Shown: positions 1 through 8,700 of the stretch, in pieces | Layout of the letters: each line of letters begins with the position of its first letter | Position numbering within the stretch: position 1 is the stretch's first letter | NCBI GenBank assembly: GCA_029866325.1 | Contig: JARWZO010000019.1 | Location: 248,001-312,000, forward strand | DNA length: 64,000 nucleotides | Direction of reading: 5' to 3' | Source: Fluviicola sp. | GTDB taxonomy: Bacteria > Bacteroidota > Bacteroidia > Flavobacteriales_D > Crocinitomicaceae | Made by a program: the position numbers and the translations under genes | The notes under the pieces: generated by a model | Database searches by the model: none | Told to the model about the DNA's origin: nothing | Seen by the model: the letters and a program-made list of their open reading frames with translations, nothing else

Positions 1-246
1 TACCCGATAACCTACGTTGGGTGGTGTTTGTTGTTTCATTGGATCTTTGATTTTTCATGGATTATTCTCTTGCTCTACGCCGGATTATTGCCATTCACAG
101 GATTATTTGCTCATTTTTTCTTACGTTATATGCGGCATTTGGCTTCGAAGCAGCAATTTAGTCGGTTTGCTAAGCGAAGACGAGCCGTATTTCAGCAATT
201 GAAACAACAACGGGATTCGTTGAACGATTTGATTTTTAAGGATTAA
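1..246 (+). CDS. C-terminal fragment of a membrane protein, possibly a lysophospholipid acyltransferase
   Basis: The reading frame is open from base 1 to a TAA at 244-246, so this is the 3' end of a gene that begins outside the window. The visible 81 residues hold two hydrophobic stretches (about residues 7-25 and 27-41), then a strongly basic, alpha-helical tail rich in Arg, Lys and Gln. Two late membrane helices followed by a charged coiled tail resemble the C-terminus of Bacteroidota 1-acyl-glycerol-3-phosphate acyltransferase-like proteins. No catalytic motif lies in the visible part, so the assignment is a resemblance only. Confidence 0.45.
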   Translation, partial: YPITYVGWCLLFHWIFDFSWIILLLYAGLLPFTGLFAHFFLRYMRHLASKQQFSRFAKRRRAVFQQLKQQRDSLNDLIFKD

Positions 247-364
247 GGACTTCACAGGGTCAACCGCGATTTTTAAAATCAGCAAAACCCAACTTTTTTT
301 CAGTGATTTTGTTGATTGGAACGTTGCATTTGTTATTTTTGCGCCCACGTTCTTTGAACACTAT

Positions 365-451
<87 letters not shown>

Positions 452-468
452 CTTTTTTTCGATTGCTG

Positions 469-498
469 TTGCACAAGTGAAAAAGATAGCTATCTTTG
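469..498 (+). promoter_or_regulatory. Bacteroidota-type promoter upstream of tRNA-Pro
   Basis: TTG at 469-471 is followed by exactly 19 bases and then TATCTTTG at 491-498. This matches the TTTG-N19-TAnnTTTG primary sigma consensus of Bacteroidota. Transcription would start near 505, ahead of tRNA-Pro at 579. Confidence 0.6.
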
Positions 499-578
499 CA
501 CCTCTCAAAAGGGAACGTTGTTCACTTTTAGAAGCACCGAAAGCGTTCGGTAGTCGAATTGAAATAGGGCATTTTGTT

Positions 579-653
579 CGGGGCGTAGCGTAGTCCGGTC
601 ATCGCGCCTGGTTTGGGACCAGGAGGTCGCAGGTTCGAATCCTGCCGCCCCGA
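579..653 (+). tRNA. tRNA-Pro (anticodon TGG)
   Basis: The acceptor stem CGGGGCG (579-585) pairs with CGCCCCG (646-652), and the discriminator is A653. The anticodon arm CCTGG/CCAGG (607-611, 619-623) carries TGG at 614-616. The T-arm contains the standard GGTTCGAATCC sequence. A strong terminator follows directly. Confidence 0.96.
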
Positions 654-658
654 CAACA

Positions 659-688
659 GGGGGATGAGCAATCATCCCCCTTTTTTTT
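659..688 (+). terminator. Rho-independent terminator of tRNA-Pro
   Basis: The perfect 9-bp stem GGGGGATGA (659-667) and TCATCCCCC (672-680) has a 4-base loop and is followed by eight T residues (681-688). Confidence 0.95.
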
Positions 689-762
689 GTTGTCATTTCT
701 CGATACTTTGCTCCATTGCATTCCGCAAAACTCGAAATGACAACATGATTAACAAATAGTGA

Positions 763-824
763 GGCCCAATAGCTCAGTCCCGACGTTTACAGTCGGGAAG
801 CAACTGCCTTAAAAGTTGCGGAGT
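763..824 (+). pseudogene. Degenerate tRNA-Arg-like sequence
   Basis: Bases 763-777 repeat the first 15 bases of the intact tRNA-Arg at 839. A further 12-base block (AGCAACTGCCTT, 799-810) also matches it. Where the D-arm should be there is an unrelated perfect 7-bp hairpin (TCCCGAC 778-784 with GTCGGGA 792-798). The second block folds into its own hairpin (GCAACT 800-805 with AGTTGC 814-819). There is no T-arm and no 3' acceptor strand, so it cannot be a functional tRNA. Confidence 0.7.
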
Positions 825-838
825 TTAAAAAGAAATTA

Positions 839-912
839 GGCCCAATAGCTCAGCTGGATAGAGCAACTGCCTTCTAAGCAGTAGGTCTCAGGTTCGAATC
901 CTGATTGGGTCA
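839..912 (+). tRNA. tRNA-Arg (anticodon TCT)
   Basis: The acceptor stem GGCCCAA (839-845) pairs with TTGGGTC (905-911) with one G-T wobble, and the discriminator is A912. The anticodon stem ACTGC/GCAGT encloses the loop CTTCTAA, giving anticodon TCT. The D-arm and T-arm are canonical. A long terminator hairpin follows. Confidence 0.96.
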
Positions 913-915
913 CGC

Positions 916-961
916 AAAAAGAAAGAGCCAAGACGATAAAATGTCTTGGCTCTTTCTTTTT
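916..961 (+). terminator. Terminator of tRNA-Arg
   Basis: A long near-perfect inverted repeat is built from AAAAAGAAAGAGCCAAGAC (916-934) and its complement at 943-961, with an 8-base loop. It ends in a T-rich run. Its symmetry means it could stop transcription from either side. Confidence 0.9.
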
Positions 962-1215
962 CAAAGCGAGAATTGAGAACGAGTAGGTGGAATCTGTGTT
1001 TGAAGACTGTCGGTTTTCAAACCAAATTTCTTTCCAAGAACCTTAATGCATTGGTTCTTTTTTCAGGATTATTGTGTAATATTGAGTTAATAACGTAACG
1101 GAAACTATTCGCAAAAATACCTGATATTCAGTTCGAAAATTAATTTTAAGCGGTTGTAAGTAGTTAAAGTTGCGCATATTAATAAGTTATAGGCAATGTA
1201 AACGAATTAAAAGAT

Positions 1216-2514
1216 ATGTGGAGACTAAGATCTGAAATTTATACTGAAGTAGTAATAGAACCAGAAAAAATTGAAAATACAAATATCATTATATCAGTTT
1301 CTGCATTTTCAGATTTAAATTCCGAAAATGGAAATTCCATTCCTGCTAATTTCAGATTATGTGATATTTATTTGAAAAAGGAAGAAAATGATCTACTAGA
1401 AGCTTTTTCTATCTTATATAATGAATTAAATTGTTTTATTGACCGTTTGTCTTTTGTTTCCTATGGCAAAGCATCTTTGCAAAACATTATTTCAATTTCA
1501 CCTGACATAGTTAAACTAGGTGAAATATTCGAAATAGCAGTTCCTCAAGCAAATCAAACTAGAAAGACAAACAACATTTTGCTATCAAAATTAAACTATG
1601 ACAAGCCACTCAATCCTCAATACAGGAGATTAGAAAGGCTGATGCGACTTGGACTTAATTCCTTTTCTGAAGAGGAAAAGTATTTAAGCTATTACTCTTT
1701 ACTTGAAGAAATTGCTAATAATGAGAGTGCTGAATACATAGAAACAACTTGCAACAAATGTGGACATGTGACACCAACTGGCAGAAAAAAAACAGGAAAC
1801 TTTATTAAAAATTTATTAGAACAACATGGTCTTGATTCAAAAATGAGGAAAGAGGCTGAATCAATAAGAAATAAAATTGCTCATGGAGGAGCAGAAAAAA
1901 ACAAAGAATATTTTTCAAACGTAGCAAAGATAAGTTCACATTTAGAGGAAATATGCCTGATTGAAATAGAGAGTAGGTTTGAAATTGATATTGTTAATAG
2001 ACTTTCAAATCATATAATTGATATTCCAATGTTTAAACATTCTTGTATGGCTATATCAAATCATGATTTTGAATTTATAAGTTCATCTTTAACTGTAAAT
2101 TTAAGATTTGTAAAACTAAAACATAGTGATGAGGCTAAATTTGAGAATCAAAGTTCATCAGTTGGAGTATCTTATAATCAAAGACCTAATCTATCCGAAA
2201 TTGCCTTTCCAGATATTTTAATGCCTTTTAGCAAGGAAGAAGAAATTGTAGCTTATCAAAATATTGGTGAAACTTATTACAAATATAACGAGCAGCTAAA
2301 GGCTAAGACTTTTTATTTTAAATCCTTAAATATTGCAGAAGAATTAGATAACAAAGAAGCAATTGCATGTGGTAACGCTAATATGGGCAATACTTATAGA
2401 CAGTTAAACAATATTATTGAAGCGAAGAAACATTGGAATAAAAGTTTTGAAATTTTCCAAGATATAAAAAGTCCAATGGCGACAACAGTAAAAAAATGGT
2501 TAAATGAAAATTAA
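1216..2514 (+). CDS. Apea-like HEPN domain protein with C-terminal TPRs
   Basis: This 432-residue cytoplasmic protein has no signal peptide. The middle carries an R-x4-H motif (R218, H223, in RNKIAHG), the signature of HEPN domains, many of which are metal-independent RNases or partners in defence and toxin systems. A single CxxC pair (C179, C182) precedes it. The C-terminal 85 residues contain two TPR-like helical repeats. The gene is AT-rich and sits directly behind a tRNA cluster, a common site for acquired DNA. A defensive or nucleic-acid role is inferred; Apea-like HEPN proteins are mostly uncharacterised, and no toxin-antitoxin partner is obvious next to it. Confidence 0.7.
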   Translation: MWRLRSEIYTEVVIEPEKIENTNIIISVSAFSDLNSENGNSIPANFRLCDIYLKKEENDLLEAFSILYNELNCFIDRLSFVSYGKASLQNIISISPDIVKLGEIFEIAVPQANQTRKTNNILLSKLNYDKPLNPQYRRLERLMRLGLNSFSEEEKYLSYYSLLEEIANNESAEYIETTCNKCGHVTPTGRKKTGNFIKNLLEQHGLDSKMRKEAESIRNKIAHGGAEKNKEYFSNVAKISSHLEEICLIEIESRFEIDIVNRLSNHIIDIPMFKHSCMAISNHDFEFISSSLTVNLRFVKLKHSDEAKFENQSSSVGVSYNQRPNLSEIAFPDILMPFSKEEEIVAYQNIGETYYKYNEQLKAKTFYFKSLNIAEELDNKEAIACGNANMGNTYRQLNNIIEAKKHWNKSFEIFQDIKSPMATTVKKWLNEN

Positions 2515-2545
2515 TCTAATTATAAAACCATACACAGCCTATAAC

Positions 2546-2658
2546 AGCACCTACCCAAAAGGCGGGGTTTCGTGTTCCAAAGACAGTTTTGTGGTTAATC
2601 AAACATTAGTTTTTCAAATCAAGTTTTGTGGTAAAAGACCCGCCCTTCGGGTAGCTGC
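2546..2658 (+). repeat. Structured imperfect inverted repeat, attC-like in outline
   Basis: The left arm at 2546-2570 and right arm at 2634-2658 pair over about 23 of 25 positions, with GCTACCC/GGGTAGC-type ends and a GGCGGG/CCCGCC core. The central region holds an 11-base direct repeat (AGTTTTGTGGT at about 2585 and 2622) and AAACATTAG is present both inside and just after the right arm. The outline (long imperfect palindrome between small genes) is like an integron attC site. The core sites do not match the RYYYAAC/GTTRRRY consensus, so it may instead be a dispersed palindromic element. Confidence 0.55.
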
Positions 2659-2711
2659 AAAACATTAGCGGTAAGTTTGTAGAGAGACATTTGACAGAAA
2701 AAAATTACTCC

Positions 2712-3086
2712 ATGATATACAACATCTTTTTGGACGACAAAAAAATTGGAATATCATTTCTCGAACGTGCAGACGCTCCAATGGGATGTGTTAATGGGCA
2801 AATAACTTTCGTTGGCGAAAATTTTGACTACGACTTCTTTAGTAAATACTGTAAAAACAATAATTTTAAAGTGGACGAATATCCTGAAGACAAAGTCATT
2901 TCAACACAAACAATCCCGACTCTAAAAGTGATAAATGAAAACGGAACAGAAATAACAGGTGAAGGTTGCTACATTTCAGGCATGGACTCTGATGGTTATG
3001 AAATAAATATTATTGGCATTCCTTATCCTTTTTTTGGTGAGGAGTTTTCGCATCATCGTAAAGCTTATGACGATCAGTTTAAATAG
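2712..3086 (+). CDS. Hypothetical protein, first of a two-gene unit
   Basis: The protein has 124 residues from the ATG at 2712; an in-frame TTG at 2691 would add seven residues but makes a poorer start. It is a compact, acidic alpha/beta protein without signal peptide, Cys motif or membrane segment. I do not recognise the family; its size and composition resemble the small proteins found as polymorphic-toxin immunity genes or gene-cassette products. The next gene begins three bases after its stop, so the two are very likely cotranscribed. It lies directly behind the structured repeat at 2546-2658. Confidence 0.6.
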   Translation: MIYNIFLDDKKIGISFLERADAPMGCVNGQITFVGENFDYDFFSKYCKNNNFKVDEYPEDKVISTQTIPTLKVINENGTEITGEGCYISGMDSDGYEINIIGIPYPFFGEEFSHHRKAYDDQFK

Positions 3087-3089
3087 AAT

Positions 3090-3560
3090 ATGACAAAGAC
3101 GGAATTTCATAGCTTACTTACCGACTCGTCCAAGTTATCATTTGAATTTGCTAAAAACTATGTTCATGACAACTTGCCAAATGACTTTAAATATACTGTC
3201 AAGCTAAATGTTTCTCACGACGACCCAAATTTAAAACAGTTCGACATTTATCCAAGCGACAATGATAAAACTGTAGAACTTATAACAGCGACAGAAGTCG
3301 TAGATTTATTATGCCGCAAAAACAAAGTTCCTGTTTGGCTAGACATATCTGTAGAATCATTTAATAAAAATCATACAGTATTTCAACTGCTTTGTGCGGG
3401 TCGATATTCCGACGATGCTAATGAATTTTATTACCAAAAAAGTGGGACTGGGCCATTCGGAATCAAAAGTCCAGTTTTACCTGCCAGTTATAAAGACGAA
3501 CAGACAAAATTTAGTTTAAAAAAAAAGAAATCATTTTTCGCTTGGCTGACCAAGACCTAA
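3090..3560 (+). CDS. Hypothetical protein, second of a two-gene unit
   Basis: This 156-residue soluble protein ends in a basic tail (KKKKK near residue 145). It starts three bases downstream of the preceding stop, which supports an operon and possibly a functional pair. No motif known to me is present. The amino-acid composition (many Asp, Asn, Lys, Phe) and low GC match the preceding gene and differ from the metabolic genes later in the window, which suggests joint acquisition. Confidence 0.6.
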   Translation: MTKTEFHSLLTDSSKLSFEFAKNYVHDNLPNDFKYTVKLNVSHDDPNLKQFDIYPSDNDKTVELITATEVVDLLCRKNKVPVWLDISVESFNKNHTVFQLLCAGRYSDDANEFYYQKSGTGPFGIKSPVLPASYKDEQTKFSLKKKKSFFAWLTKT

Positions 3561-3675
3561 GCTGGGTGCGCAAGCATGAGGAACATTATTCACAACAACC
3601 AGTTCGCCTCAAAACCAAACTCCAAAATGAACCAAACAACAATCCAAACACGATTAAACAACGTTATTTATCCGA

Positions 3676-4050
3676 ATGAATCTAGAAACATGCTATAACT
3701 ACGTTGTATTCCTAAATCGTGAATGTGACAGATATTTAAAAAATCACGCTATTCACGAAGATGAAATCCATCAACTGAAAATTGAATTGGATAGATTTAA
3801 ACAACAAGTGACTGATAGTGACCTACCGTGGGAGATTAAAACCAACATGGCTGAACTGAAACTCGACTATCACTTCAATGACAATAGAGAATACTTAGCG
3901 CTTTTAGGGTCGTGGGATTTTGGTAGGCATAGGCGACTACGCAAATTGAAGAAAATGGTAGAAGACTTTAAATCTCAAATCGATGAAGTGCAAACCATCA
4001 TTCACAATTACATACATACTTCGTTCAATAAACAATTGAATTCTTTATAA
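3676..4050 (+). CDS. Hypothetical helical protein
   Basis: This 124-residue protein is predicted to be almost entirely helical, with coiled-coil-like stretches around residues 25-45 and 88-112 and a basic patch (RHRRLRKLKK) near residue 85. It has no signal peptide. The family is not recognised. The gene has an ATG start and ends about 170 bases before the next gene; it appears to be a single-gene unit in the accessory stretch. Confidence 0.5.
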   Translation: MNLETCYNYVVFLNRECDRYLKNHAIHEDEIHQLKIELDRFKQQVTDSDLPWEIKTNMAELKLDYHFNDNREYLALLGSWDFGRHRRLRKLKKMVEDFKSQIDEVQTIIHNYIHTSFNKQLNSL

Positions 4051-4130
4051 AGGCCCGAAGGAAAAATTTAAGAAACGTTTGCTATCATATAATTGAGGAT
4101 TAGTGAGTTTCCCAACTCTTTTGATGAGAA

Positions 4131-4149
4131 TAACCTGAGTTCGGGATAA
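4131..4149 (+). repeat. Copy of a dispersed GTGAGTTCGGGATAA-type repeat
   Basis: TAACCTGAGTTCGGGATAA matches the core of related copies at 10833-10850, 38399-38413 and, on the other strand, 11709-11725. Confidence 0.5.
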
Positions 4150-4158
4150 AAATATACG

Positions 4159-4188
4159 TTGGTTTGCAAATGAGAATATCTATTTTTG
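4159..4188 (+). promoter_or_regulatory. Promoter of the VOC-family gene
   Basis: TTG at 4159-4161, a 19-base spacer and TATTTTTG at 4181-4188 match the Bacteroidota primary promoter. The start site would be near 4195, 28 bases before the ATG at 4223. Confidence 0.55.
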
Positions 4189-4222
4189 AGTGGATAGAAA
4201 CCTATATTAAACATCCCATCAC

Positions 4223-4750
4223 ATGAAAAAAACATTATTCATCATTGCAGGATTCGCAATCTCATTCGCGCTAGGGTTTTACCTCAATACCGTGATCACG
4301 CAACAACCTGTGAAGAAAGAGTCGGAAAAAAAGAACAATCTGTCAACAAACCATACGAACAACGAAAAAAAAGAACACATGAAATTAGGAGCATTTTCAA
4401 TCAGTTTGAGCGTGAAAGACCTGAAGGTTTCAAAAGCGTTTTATGAAAACCTTGGCTTTACGCATTTTGCAGGTAGTATGAAGCAAAACTACCTCATCAT
4501 GAAAAATGAAAACGCACTTATTGGGCTATTTCAGGGCATGTTTGAAGGGAATATTCTGACGTTTAACCCGGGATGGGACGAAAATGCGAAGAACATTGAG
4601 CAATTCGATGACGTGCGGAAAATTCAGCAAGAACTGAAAAGAAAAGGCATCAGCATTAATGGTGAAGCCGATGAAAACTCGAAAGGACCAGCCAGTTTTA
4701 TGATCACCGATCCCGATGGAAATGTGGTGTTGATTGACCAGCATCGCTGA
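4223..4750 (+). CDS. Membrane-anchored VOC (glyoxalase-like) protein
   Basis: This 175-residue protein begins with a hydrophobic segment (residues 4-25) and a Lys/Asn-rich linker. A VOC domain follows from about residue 53 (LGAFSISLSVKDL) to the end (DPDGNVVLIDQH). VOC proteins bind a metal in paired beta-alpha-beta-beta-beta units and include glyoxalase I, dioxygenases and resistance proteins. An internal ATG at 4379 begins exactly where cytoplasmic homologues usually start, so the N-terminal anchor looks like an addition that would place the domain outside the inner membrane. The promoter at 4159 supports the longer start. The substrate is unknown. Confidence 0.75.
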   Translation: MKKTLFIIAGFAISFALGFYLNTVITQQPVKKESEKKNNLSTNHTNNEKKEHMKLGAFSISLSVKDLKVSKAFYENLGFTHFAGSMKQNYLIMKNENALIGLFQGMFEGNILTFNPGWDENAKNIEQFDDVRKIQQELKRKGISINGEADENSKGPASFMITDPDGNVVLIDQHR

Positions 4751-4770
4751 TCTTTCTCAAATGAAAAAAC

Positions 4771-4806
4771 AAAGCCTGTCCGTGACAAAACGAACAGGCT
4801 TTTTTG
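4771..4806 (+). terminator. Bidirectional terminator
   Basis: AAAGCCTGT (4771-4779) pairs with ACAGGCTTT, followed by a T run to 4806. A-rich and T-rich flanks let it serve the VOC gene and the convergent gene ending at 4819. Confidence 0.8.
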
Positions 4807-4818
4807 GTAATTCTTGTT

Positions 4819-5184
4819 TTATACCAGTTCCGCCGATTTCGACTTCACGTAGCTGTCTACTTCGTCGTGAGCAATTTCTTTTACAGGGATCACAAAATCA
4901 CCGTTTGATCCGGAGATCACAATTTTAGGTACATACTGCCCCGGAAACGTTCCATGACATTTATAAGGTGTTGTACCTTCTCCAAGAGGACCTGTCCAAC
5001 CCATGGAATCAATTTTTAATCCGCCCACAAAATGAGCGTCGCGCACCAGCGTAAATCCGTACGAATAGTTCGGTGCGTCACCTTGCACTTCAATGATAAA
5101 TACTCCCGGAGTATTTAAGCCTGTCCACAAATAAGTTGCTGTTGTTTTAGCCGCGTTTACCGGCTCTTTTCCATAAAATCCCAT
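4819..5184 (-). CDS. Hypothetical small protein
   Basis: This 121-residue protein has no signal peptide. It is rich in Gly, Val, Thr and aromatic residues, suggesting a beta-sandwich, and has a charged helical end (HDEVDSYVKSKSAE). I do not recognise the family. It stands alone on the minus strand and converges with the VOC gene at a shared terminator. Confidence 0.55.
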   Translation of the reverse strand: MGFYGKEPVNAAKTTATYLWTGLNTPGVFIIEVQGDAPNYSYGFTLVRDAHFVGGLKIDSMGWTGPLGEGTTPYKCHGTFPGQYVPKIVISGSNGDFVIPVKEIAHDEVDSYVKSKSAELV

Positions 5185-5401
5185 AATTACTCAGTTTTCG
5201 TTGTTAGTTCCTACTCTTCAGGTTTTTCGGTTCCCCCACAGCTAGCAACGAGATGCATCTTAACGAACGTTGTTTACTGTAAATCAAAGTTCTACAAAAA
5301 CAAACTACCCTGATAGAGTATTTATACGCGTTGTTGCGATGCAGGTAAAATGCCGAAAGAAATACTAGCAGCTGACATAGTGAATGATAAAATATCAAAT
5401 T

Positions 5402-5721
5402 GGGTTACCAAGATAAGTCGCAACTCTAACGATTTCGTTGCATATAGGAGCCTTTGTACTTGAAACCCAATTTACACCTTAGCGTAAGTAATATACCTAA
5501 CTCCCTTCATAGTAAGTAATATACCTATCTTCCTTCCCAGTAAGTAATATACCTAACTTCCTTCCTTGGAAGCAATATAGCTAACTTGTCTTAAAATCCA
5601 TTTTGAAAATAACAGTTATCCTGCTACTATCCATTAACACAAATCTGCATTTCAAAACGGCATTCTTACATCGAACTCGTTATTTATGTTCTACTTCAAA
5701 TGCGATCTATCTTGGTAACCC
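5402..5721. repeat. MITE-like element with 14-bp perfect terminal inverted repeats
   Basis: GGGTTACCAAGATA (5402-5415) is perfectly mirrored at 5708-5721. The match continues imperfectly inwards (TCGCA on both sides). Between the ends lie about 290 bases without a convincing gene, including a 28-bp tandem array. Size, terminal repeats and lack of coding capacity resemble a miniature inverted-repeat transposable element. No clear target-site duplication is visible. Confidence 0.5.
5484..5595 (+). repeat. 28-bp tandem repeat, four units
   Basis: Units start at 5484, 5512, 5540 and 5568, an exact 28-base period. The shared core is GTAAGTAATATACCTAACTT; the last unit is degenerate (GGAAGCAATATAGCTAAC). 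There are no spacers, so it is not a CRISPR array. Confidence 0.85.
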
Positions 5722-5747
5722 GTATATCAGATTAAATTATTGCACTT

Positions 5748-8700
5748 CTACTGCCTAGCCAATTCCACCAACGAAACTATTTTGTTGTACAACAGTTTTT
5801 CGTCGATCGGTTTTGAGATGTAATCATCCATTCCGAATGTTTTGCATTTGGTAACATCCATCGTGGTGACGTCGGCCGTTAACGCAATAATTGGAGTGGT
5901 TTGTTTCAGTGTATTCCGAATGTAGGTAGTTGCTTCAAAACCATTCATTTCCGGCATTTGCAAATCCATCAAAATGATATCGTAACACGTATCCGCTAAT
6001 TTTTCAACGGCTATTTTACCATTTGTGGCACTGTCGTAATCAAATCCAAAATCATCTAATAATGTTTTGATTAGCAACTGATTGAGCGGAATATCTTCGA
6101 CCACCAACACACTTATTTTTTTTGACTCCGGATTTGTTTGAAGCGATTTGTATTCTTCTTCGGGCAACGTGCCTGCTCTGTCAAAACTGAGCCTAAAACT
6201 AAAGACTGAACCTACGCCCTGCTCACTTATCACGTGTATACTGCCACCCTGCGATTCGATCAGTTGTTTCACGATGGCCAGCCCCAATCCGGTGCCACCA
6301 TACAATCGAGATGTGCCGAACGATGCCTGCTGAAAATTCTCAAAAATATGCCCCAGCATGTCTTCGCGGATTCCGATTCCGGTATCTTCAATGGCAAATT
6401 CAATGGTTACTTTTTCATCGTCGCCACTTATCAGGTTGAAACGTGTGGTTATTTTTCCGCTTGAAGTGAATTTTTCTGCATTACTGATAAGGTTCAGCAA
6501 GATTTGGTGCAGACGAATAGGATCACCAACCAATATCTCCGGAATGGTAGGATCGTATTCCATCACAAACTGCACTTCTTTTTCACGAATCTTGGCTTCA
6601 AACAGGTGAAGTACCGCCGATATGGATTCTTGAAGTTTAAACGGTCTTTTTTCAAAGGTCATTTTACCTGAATCTACTTTTGCCAGATCCAAAATATCAT
6701 TGATCAATACCGTTAATGCTTCTCCGCTGGTTTTAATTGCACTGATGTATTCTGTCTGTTTGGACGACAATTCAGTTTTCAGCATTACGTTTGTGAACCC
6801 GATAATCGCATTCATCGGAGTACGAATTTCATGGCTCATGTTCGATAGAAATTGCTGTTTCGATTGCACGGCATCTTCGGCAATGCGGGTTTTCAGATCA
6901 GCATTCTTTTTAGCTTCCATCAGTTGAATGTTGCTTTCTTCGATCTTCAGCATCATCTTTTTTTCTGTACGAAGTTTTACTTCCAACACCTTTTTTTCTT
7001 TTAGCTGGAGCTCAATAGCAAGCCGTTTTACTTCGGTAATATCGGTAATGGTAAGTACAATTAATTCTTCGCTTTTACTTTGCTGAACAATTTGATGCGC
7101 ATTTAACAACAGAGTCTTGTTGCCTATTCCCGGAAATATCAGTTCTACCTCAAAATCATGAAAGCGATTGTCTTTGGGAACAATGTCTTCCAATAATTCG
7201 CGAAGACGCGGAATGTTCCATTGATTATCGCCCAGTTTAAACAAGGATACACCGGCGCATTCTGCTTCATTCAGTTCAAATAATTTGCAAAACGACTTGT
7301 TGACCGATTGAATACGTATGTTTTTATCAAGAATGAGCATAGGCTCATAGATCGTAGAAAGAATGCCTTCGTAATAAGTATACAATTCCTCTACTTGCTG
7401 TATCCGGGCCTGTAATTCTTGGTTTGTGGTGGTCAGTTCTTCGTTGGTCGATTCAATTTCTTCTTTCGATGTTTCCAGTTCTTCATTCAAGCTCTGCAGT
7501 TCTTCGTTGCTTGAAACCGCTTCTTCGTTGGCACTTTGTAATTCTTCGTTTGCCGCTTCCTGATCGTGTGTGATGGCGCCCATATCGTAGCGGGCAGAAG
7601 CCAGTTCTTCTTCCAGTTTTTTTATTCTGCGGTCTTTCGCAATTGAATTGTTTCTGGTTCCCTGAACGGGATGTTCACCAAGTTCAATGTGCTGACCGGT
7701 AAACACAACAACCAGCAAAGGTTCTTCTCCTTCAACCTGCAATGGTGCGACTTCCAGATTCACAATCTGTAAGGTGTTTTTGAGCGCATCTCGGTTTAAC
7801 TCAAGTCCGGTCTTGCTCACCGTTTGTTTGGTCTTGATAGCATGATGAATGGCATTGCGCAGTTCAAATGTGATTTCGGAATTTACCAGTTTCAGAATGT
7901 TGAACGTAGCTTTTCCAGGTCCCTGCTCCATGTATTGAGCTGTTGCTCCGCGAAATTGTAAAATCTCCATGTCGTGATTGATAATCACGCTTGCCGGAAC
8001 GTAATGCGCTAACAGCAACAGATCAAAGGTATTGCCCAAGGTATTGTTGCTTGCGACAGCTACTTTTTTGGTGAGCGCATGCGGGTTTCTGTTTCTCTCG
8101 GTGTTTCCGGTATTCAGCATACGCGGCAGCAAGTCAGGGATTCTGCTCACACCCGCGTGGTTTTTCCGGCTGTAGAGTTTATAGGTTTTATTGACAGATG
8201 CAAAAAACTGCGACAATGTTCCGATAGTTTCTGACTTACCCAACATGAGGTAACCGCCTTCATTCAAGGCATAATGGAACGTTAAAATGGCTTTTTTCTG
8301 AGCAGGTGTTTCGAGGTAAATCAAAAAATTACGACAGCTGATAAAATCCATTCTCGAAAAAGGCGGATCGCTCAGAATATTGTGGTGAGCAAACACACAT
8401 ACATCGCGCAAGGGTTGCGAAATGCGGTATTTATCTTTTGTTTTCGTAAAAAAGCGCTGAATGCGTTTGGGTGAAACATTTTTAAGCTGATGTGCAGCGT
8501 ATTCTCCGTTGCGTGCCTCACGTATAGCTTCTGCACTCAGGTCGGAAGCAAAAATCTGAAAAGGAACGGGCTGTGCTTTGTTGTCTTGCAGTTCAATCAG
8601 AAGCATTGCTATGGAATATACTTCTTCGCCCGTAGCACATGCTGCCACCCAGATACGCACCGTTTCATCCGGCGATTTGCTTCGTAAAAGTTTCGATAAC

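Noticed and set aside
839-5184. Integrated prophage or ICE at tRNA-Arg
   Set aside because: No integrase, phage or conjugation gene is present and no 3' tRNA duplicate was found downstream; only an accessory AT-rich stretch can be supported.
5484-5595. Possible CRISPR array
   Set aside because: The 28-bp units are directly adjacent with no spacers between them, and no cas genes are in the window.
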